This document shows, piece after piece, positions 58,912-64,000 of a DNA stretch of 64,000 nt. The stretch lies in NCBI GenBank assembly GCA_963573385.1, contig CAUYLG010062962.1, positions 1 to 64,000 of the forward strand. Reading direction: 5' to 3'. Source of the stretch: Cacajao melanocephalus (Eukaryota > Chordata > Mammalia > Primates > Pitheciidae). Each line of letters begins with the position of its first letter. The stretch's first letter is position 1. A program made the position numbers and the translations under genes. Under the pieces are notes generated by a model, which saw only the letters and a program-made list of their open reading frames with translations, was not told the origin of the DNA and made no database searches.

Positions 58912-59052
58912 GCATTGGCTATGCCTCCCAGATGATCGTCGTCCTCCTCAACATCTACTACATCATTGTGCTGGCCTGGGCCCTTTTCTACCTCTTCAGC
59001 AGCTTCACCATCGACCTGCCCTGGGGCAGCTGCCACCATGAGTGGAACACAG
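58912..59052 (+). CDS. SLC6A13: SLC6A13 third coding exon (TM3)
   Basis: This exon of 141 nt, phase 1 in and out, encodes [20 protein letters not shown], then [17 protein letters not shown] and [12 protein letters not shown]3 contains the YYIIVL segment whose Tyr corresponds to the substrate/Na+-site Tyr140 of GAT1. The Cys of WGSC is the first of the extracellular-loop-2 disulfide pair. The acceptor is tttccccgcag and the donor ACAG/gtacgg. Against remembered human sequence there are Val/Ile swaps in TM3, Ser for Gly before the Cys and His for Tyr after it. An Alu-derived fragment lies within about 30 bp upstream of the acceptor tract. Confidence 0.95.
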
Positions 59053-59549
59053 GTACGGTCATCACCTGAGGGTCCGCTCCTCTTCCTGTTCTGCCACATT
59101 ACCTGGAAGTGGGATTGTCCCTATATCCCAGCTTAACACGGACACACCAGCAATCACCCAAGTAGATCATGGAGAGCTAACGGCAAGAATAAGACCGAGA
59201 ATTCACCAGCTTCACAGCAAAATGTTATGAACTTTTTACAGAAAAAATTAATATATTCAATTAATGTATTAGGCAACGAGAACTGAGCACTTTTTTATGT
59301 CATTTAGCCATTTACTTAAATCAACTTGAAATATGGTTAGTTTCATATATCAATATATTTTTGTTCATTCCTTTGTTCTCGTATCTTCTTGCTGATACCA
59401 TTTTAGGTCTTTCAAACTTACAATTCATCTGGACTTGCTTGTCAGGGGTGGCAGAGGCGGGAGAAAAGCCACGTATAAGTGGACCCGCACAGCTCAGATC
59501 TGTGTTGTTCAAGGGTCCGCTGTGATTTATAATAGCAATTACAGTCATG
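59053..59549 (+). other. SLC6A13 intron, unassigned
   Basis: The start of the 4.1-kb intron after the TM3 exon. No repeat or gene recognised. Confidence 0.4.
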
Positions 59550-59850
59550 TGCCACTAAATGACAGGGGTACATGCTGAGAAATGCATTGTTGGCAATGTC
59601 GTCCTTGTATGAACGTGACGGAGTGCAGTTACACAGACGTAGATGGCACAGCCTGCCACACACCTGGGCTGTATGCTATAATACTCTACTGAACGCTGGA
59701 GGCACTTGTGGCACAATGGCAAGTATTTGTGTGTCTAAACATAACGGAACATAGAAAATGTTCAGTAAAGATGCAGTATTTTAGAATCATGTGGGAACAC
59801 TGTCATATGTGATCCCCTGTTGACTGAAATGTTGGCATGTGCTGCTTATC
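59548..59850. mobile_element. DNA transposon relic with inverted ends
   Basis: The left end 'acagtcatgtgccac' and right end '..aaatgttggcatgtgctgc' are approximate inverted complements. The interior 'agatggcacagcctgcc..cacacctgggctgtatgc' and 'aagtatttgtgtgtctaaacata' match a common primate DNA transposon I recognise but cannot name. Confidence 0.55.
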
Positions 59851-59951
59851 TGCAATTTCTCCTGTGCTTCTAAGACTACCTGGGCCACCCATGGCAATAG
59901 TACTCCTGAGTCTAATGTACAGAAAGTTAACAGCAACCACAAAAATGTCTA

Positions 59952-60240
59952 GGGCAGTGCTGTCCAAAAGAACTTTCTGTAATGATGAAAATGTTCTTTG
60001 CACTATCCAATATGGTAGCTATTAATACTAGCTACATGTGGGTATTTATTTATTTACTTTTTATGGGCAGTCCCACCGAGCCAGTGTAGGTTTGGAGTGA
60101 CTCCTGCATGTGGTTACCGGGCACCTGAAATGTGGCAAGTGGTCTGAGGAACAGAACCTTAATATTTGCATTGAGTGTTAACTCAGCCACAGGTGGCTCG
60201 TGGCTACCCTGCTGGAAGGCATGGCTGGAGGGCAGAGTGG
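59952..60240. mobile_element. hAT-type MER DNA transposon relic
   Basis: 'gcagtgctgtccaaaagaactttctg', 'ccaatatggtagc', 'gcacctgaaatgtggcaagtg' and 'cacaggtggctcgtggctac' match a common hAT MITE whose ends read cagtgctgtcc. It is diverged, with a T-rich insertion near 60045. Confidence 0.6.
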
Positions 60241-60842
60241 ACACGGTTCTGTTTGGATTCTCGGCACATCCTGCTGTCCTTGTCCGAGTATCTTCCAGTG
60301 CCAGTCAATGAGGCCCTACCCCTTTGAAGTGGGCTAACCATGATTGATTCTTTCTTGCTCAGATGAGTTACTAATTCTGAAGTGGAGTTGAATCCTTTAC
60401 TTGCCAGGAAAAGCATTTTTGCATGGCTAGTGTGGTATTCTTTATCCTTCATGACCTGGCTCCTGTCTACGTCATCACTTCACTGTCAGCTCTCTCGCCT
60501 TGTACTTTAGGCTCCCCTTCCAGGTACTTCTGTATGCATCACTGCCACTACCTCCATTCCACCATTATTTTTCAAAGGGAAAGTAAACCTTGGGGGTACC
60601 CCCTCTGAACCCCAAGATTGCATTAGGTTTTTCTCAAATGTGTCTAGTGGCACCTGCACTGACCCGGCCCTGCCACGCCACTTCCCTCACTTTCCGTCTG
60701 TTTGCTGACTTGGTTTCCCGCTAGTCAGCAAGATCTTGAGGGCAGGAAAGGTGTCTTCATCTGCATAGCCTCTGTGCCTAGCGTGGTGCTGGCTCTGTCA
60801 TAAGCACTCAAAGATGTTTATTGAATGAATCAAGGTTTAAAG
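60241..60842 (+). other. SLC6A13 intron, possible L2/MIR tail
   Basis: About 60740-60835 ('cctctgtgcctagcgtggtgctggc..aaagatgtttattgaatgaatc') resembles an L2/MIR 3' end in sense. The rest is unassigned. Confidence 0.45.
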
Positions 60843-60860
60843 ATCTGTTTTATTATAATT

Positions 60861-61150
60861 TGTCTGGGCGCACTGGCTCACGCCTATAATCCCCGCACTT
60901 TGGGAGGCCGAAGCTGGTGGGTCACTTGAGCTCAGGACTTTGAGACCAGCTTGGGCAAGACAGTGAAATCCCATCTCTACTAAAAATACAAAAAATTTGC
61001 CAGGGGTGGTGGCGCGTGCCTGTGGCCCTAGCTACTTGGAAGACTGAAACAGGAGGATTGCTTGAGTCTGGGAGATGGAGGTTGCAGTGGACCAAGATTA
61101 TGCCAGTATTCTCAAGCCTGGGTAATAGAGAAACATTTGTCTCCCAAAAC
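60861..61150 (+). mobile_element. Alu SINE (sense)
   Basis: 'tgtctgggcgcactggctcacgcc' to 'gagaaacatttgtctcccaaaac'. Perfect 18-bp target duplication atctgttttattataatt at 60843-60860 and 61151-61168. It inserted at the left edge of the AT-rich repeat. Confidence 0.94.
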
Positions 61151-61154
61151 ATCT

Positions 61155-61551
61155 GTTTTATTATAATTCTTTAGCTATATGTATATATATGGCTATACGT
61201 TTATTATTATGTATTATAATTCTTTAGCTATATATATGTTCTTTTGTAATGTATTATAATTCTTTAGTTACATATATATTCAGTAAACATAAGTATTAAA
61301 AAAATAAATAAAAAGGAAGAATACATTTATTATAATTCTTTAGCTATATAGATAGCTAAAGAATTTATTTACATACATTTATTATCATTATTTAGCTATA
61401 TATATTTATTTATATATAGCTATATTCTTTAGCTATATTTATTTAGCTATATTCTTTAGCTATATTTATTTATATATATATAGCTAAAGAATCATAATAA
61501 ATGTATTCTTCCTTTTTATTGATTTATTTTTTTAAATATCTACGTTTACTG
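61155..61551. repeat. AT-rich tandem and inverted repeat cluster
   Basis: The unit ttataattctttagctatat recurs directly near 61161, 61215, 61253 (variant) and 61329. The same unit appears inverted (atagctaaagaat) near 61352 and 61480. Arms 61281-61350 and about 61476-61551 are near-perfect inverted complements, from cagtaaac...agctatata to tatagct...gtttactg. They are separated by about 125 bp that is itself rich in tagctatat units. The RNA or single strand would fold into a long hairpin. Confidence 0.9.
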
Positions 61552-62230
61552 AAACCACCCTTGACAGCTGGCTTGTCAGAAGTAAAGGTTTTATCCAGAT
61601 CTCAGCCAAGATGAGATAATGCTTTTCTGGGTGTGCAGCAGCACCAAGGCAAGTGAATGGTTTAGCGAGGAGAGCACCCAGCTGGCCTTCAGTCACTCAA
61701 CAGATACTTGTTGAGCTCCTGCTATATGCCAGGCTCTGTTCTGAGCACCGGGAATATGGTAATAAACAAAAACAAAAACCCTATCCTCCTGGGTCTTTCA
61801 TTTCAGTGATGGGAGGTAGACGTAAACAGAACAAGTGAATGCGAAGTGTCCCGTTAGAAAGCAGCAGTACATGCCATGTTAGAAGGCGGGCTACGGAGGA
61901 AAATAAAACAGGGACTGTGACTTTTGCAATTTTAAGTTGCCTGGTCAGGAAAGGCCTTACTGAGATGCCCCTTGAGTAATGGTCTGTAGGAGGAGGGGGA
62001 ACGAGTCATTGAGCTGGGGGATGAGAACTCTAGGAAGAAGGAGCTGAGGCAGCACTGCACCAACGCGTGCAGGGAACAGAGTGGGTGTGTTGGGGCAGGT
62101 GACTGTGGGGAATGGGGTGGGAACGGATCCAGCAGGGCCTTGGAGGTGACGAAAGGGTTGCAGCTTTTTTCTTCTAGTGGGATGGGAAGCCCATTGGAAG
62201 CTTTCAGCTGGGGTGTGACCTAGAATGATC
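61552..62230 (-). mobile_element. L2-like LINE remnant (antisense)
   Basis: From about 61690, 'cactcaacagatacttgttgagctcctgctatatgccaggc' and the following 'aataaacaaaaac', 'ggtcaggaaaggccttactgag' and 'gatgggaagcccattggaagc' match the same repeat family as 45060-46330, in the same order. Confidence 0.5.
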
Positions 62231-62584
62231 TAAGGTTTAACAACATCGCCCCTGCTGCTATATGGACATTTCACGAGGGGAGCAAGGGTGGAATCTGAAG
62301 GGCAGGTAGGAGCCGGGAGCTGCTGGTGCCTGCCCTGTACCAGGGTGGTGGTAGTGGAGGTGACAGGAAGCATCAGTCTGGAAATTTTCAAGGTGGAACC
62401 TAGACAATTTGCTGACCAGGTTCCAGCCTACACTTGTCATTCACGAGCAGATACAGGCCATTTCTAAGAAGATCCACTTTCTTCATGGGCACAATGGGGG
62501 AAAGAGTATCTGTCTTAATATTTCCCAGAATTATTGTATTGTATCAGGACTCTTCGTAACACTCCACAGTCACATACAAGTAAC

Positions 62585-62790
62585 GAAGAGCACCGTGTAC
62601 TGAGCACTCTACCTCCATGTTTTCATTTAATTTCTCACCAATCCCCCATAATGCATCTTACTTCTACGTTTTAGAGATGAGGGCAGCAAAACACAGAGAG
62701 CTGAGTTATAGCTTACCCGCGACCACACAGTTCATACCCAGGGGGCCAGCATTCAAGCCAGAGCCTTCCAGCCTGTGCTCTTGGCCACTC
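62585..62790 (-). mobile_element. MIR-like SINE (antisense)
   Basis: 'gtgtactgagcactctacc', 'tttcatttaatttctcaccaatcccc' and 'tagagatgagggcagcaaaacacagagagctgagt' have the MIR antisense layout. Confidence 0.6.
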
Positions 62791-63167
62791 TGACACATCA
62801 GTTCCCTAGAAGGCATTCTTGTTATTCCTCGAAGGCAGTGACTTTGCACAGGGTGCTTACCTAGAAATGTTAGCAGTGCTTTGAAGCAGCTGGCCTGGTG
62901 AGCATCTCTCCTGGTGCCAACTAATCATGCCTGAGAAGAATATATACCAAGCATCTACGCACCCACATGTCCAAGTGTGTGGGAGAGCGTGAGCTGCGTT
63001 TGTCGAGGTGATTATGTGTGGGAAGATGTTTTGTACAGATAACCTTGGCCCGGCTCCTGCCAAAGACCTTCCTTTCCATGCTCCTAGAATTTCACCCCAC
63101 TCTCTAGTTGAGTCATACGCTGGCTGATGATTTTTCTCTTTCTTTCTTCCTTGTGACTCACGGGTAG
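62791..63167 (+). other. SLC6A13 intron, acceptor side
   Basis: Unique intron sequence ending in a T/C-rich tract and the TAG acceptor at 63165-63167. No other feature seen. Confidence 0.4.
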
Positions 63168-63252
63168 AACACTGTGTGGAGTTCCAGAAGACCAACGGCT
63201 CCCTGAATGGTACCTCTGAGAACGCCACCTCCCCTGTCATCGAGTTCTGGGA
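63168..63252 (+). CDS. SLC6A13: SLC6A13 fourth coding exon (extracellular loop 2)
   Basis: This exon of 85 nt enters in phase 1 and leaves in phase 2. It encodes EHCVEFQKTNGSLNGTSENA and TSPVIEFW plus two bases of Glu. Three N-glycosylation sequons are visible (NGS, NGT, NAT), as expected for the large glycosylated loop between TM3 and TM4. The Cys is the second half of the loop disulfide. The acceptor is cgggtag, a weaker TAG site after a pyrimidine tract, and the donor GGGA/gtaagt. Val follows the Cys where I remember Met in human. Confidence 0.95.
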
Positions 63253-63874
63253 GTAAGTGAGGCCCCTTCCCCACCCAGTGTGGGCTATGTATTCAGAAGA
63301 AGGATGCGGGGAGGGGTTCACACCAAGGTCACTCTCAATGGACGGTAAGGGAAGAATTTCCACTAAGTGCCTTTTTTCTGTGGTGCCTGTGTTTGTGGTT
63401 ATTGCAGGACTGGTTTCAGAGATGAGACTTCTGCCGTTCTCCTGGGGCTGTGTCTGGCCTTCCTAGCCTGCACCCCTGCCCCACGTCAAAGAGTGCGTGT
63501 GCATATGTGCTCCCCCTCCGCACTCCCTCCTCCCTGCGGATGCAAGTGTGTGGACTGTGACCCACCCCTCCCCCCAGTACGGATATTTTCCCAGGGCATG
63601 AGTCCTGCTGTCAAAAAGTCCTGAAACCCTGGTTGGGAACACAGGTGCCTGCGCCTCATTCCCCCGGCCGAGGACAAAACACTCAGCGCAAACTTACCTG
63701 GAAGAGTCTCCATTCTCCACCTTTATGTCCACCTCCAGCTTTGGGCAAAGGGTGGCCTCATGGGTCCCAGTGAAGACAAGAGCCTGGAGCCACGGCTCCT
63801 CTGTCCCAGGCACACGAGCCACAAAACTGAGGCTGGCGGAGAAAGTAAGCCAGGTTCATGCCTTCTCTCCCCAG
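63253..63874 (+). other. SLC6A13 short intron
   Basis: A 622-bp GC-rich intron between the loop-2 and TM4 exons, with GT...AG ends (gtaagt and ctctccccag). No repeat recognised. Confidence 0.6.
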
Positions 63875-64000
63875 GCGGCGGGTCTTGAAGATCTCTGATG
63901 GGATCCAGCACCTGGGGGCCCTGCGCTGGGAGCTGGCCCTGTGCCTCCTTCTGGCCTGGGTCATCTGCTACTTCTGCATCTGGAAGGGAGTCAAGTCCAC
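63875..64000 (+). CDS. SLC6A13: SLC6A13 fifth coding exon (TM4), cut by window end
   Basis: It begins after tctccccag with G completing the Glu codon. It encodes [20 protein letters not shown] and then TM4, [19 protein letters not shown], reaching KST at the last base. No donor is reached, so the exon and gene continue outside the window. The sequence agrees with human GAT2 here as far as I remember it. Confidence 0.95.

Noticed and set aside
59042..59230. Frame continuing from the SLC6A13 TM3 exon into the intron
   Set aside because: A consensus donor at 59053 and a phase-matched next exon at 63168 make read-through unnecessary, and the frame has no transporter similarity.
62857..63363. 168-codon minus-strand frame over the SLC6A13 loop-2 exon
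   Set aside because: It is the complement of a confirmed coding exon and its intron, with no independent homology.

Overview
This is a piece of a primate nuclear genome. It has widely spaced spliced exons, long introns, two processed retrocopies, and dozens of 7SL-derived Alu elements mixed with old L1, L2, L3/CR1, MIR and MER-type repeats. Two genes are recognised, both on the + strand and arranged tail to head. The 3' end of KDM5A (H3K4 demethylase) occupies roughly 1-18160. The 5' part of SLC6A13 (GABA/taurine transporter GAT2) occupies roughly 39270-64000 and runs off the right edge. In human these genes are neighbours at 12p13.33, so the window is that locus read from its minus strand. 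Compared with the human proteins as I remember them, the KDM5A tail differs at about six positions and the GAT2 N-terminal third at about eight. That suggests a non-human anthropoid primate, perhaps a monkey. This is inference from memory and was not aligned.

Layout. 1-12650: the last four KDM5A exons (1164-1323, 2868-3088, 5327-5737, 12444-12650), with all splice junctions phase-consistent. They encode the acidic/serine-rich linker, a lysine-rich region and the C-terminal PHD3 finger. 12651 to about 18160: a long 3' UTR with several AATAAA signals. 18.8-22.0 kb: a long ancient L2 LINE interrupted by an L1 3' end. 22-32.7 kb: intergenic repeats, including a 58-bp MADE1 hairpin and a head-to-head pair of Alus. 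32761-34513 (minus): an ATP1B3 retrocopy with 11-bp target-site duplications. 39.2-39.3 kb: a putative SLC6A13 promoter and non-coding first exon. 41765 onward: five SLC6A13 coding segments. Its 15.9-kb first coding intron contains a fragmented antisense L1, into which an MRPS7 retrocopy (52937-54104, minus) has jumped. 61.28-61.55 kb: an AT-rich quasi-palindrome in another intron.

The two genes do not form a pathway. KDM5A is a chromatin enzyme and SLC6A13 a plasma-membrane transporter, so their adjacency is synteny rather than an operon. I see no prokaryotic system, CRISPR array, intact virus or novel multigene system. The items most worth a second look are the AT-rich palindrome, the MADE1/miR-548-like hairpin, the two retrocopies (one kept open by compensating insertions) and the lineage-specific amino-acid changes.
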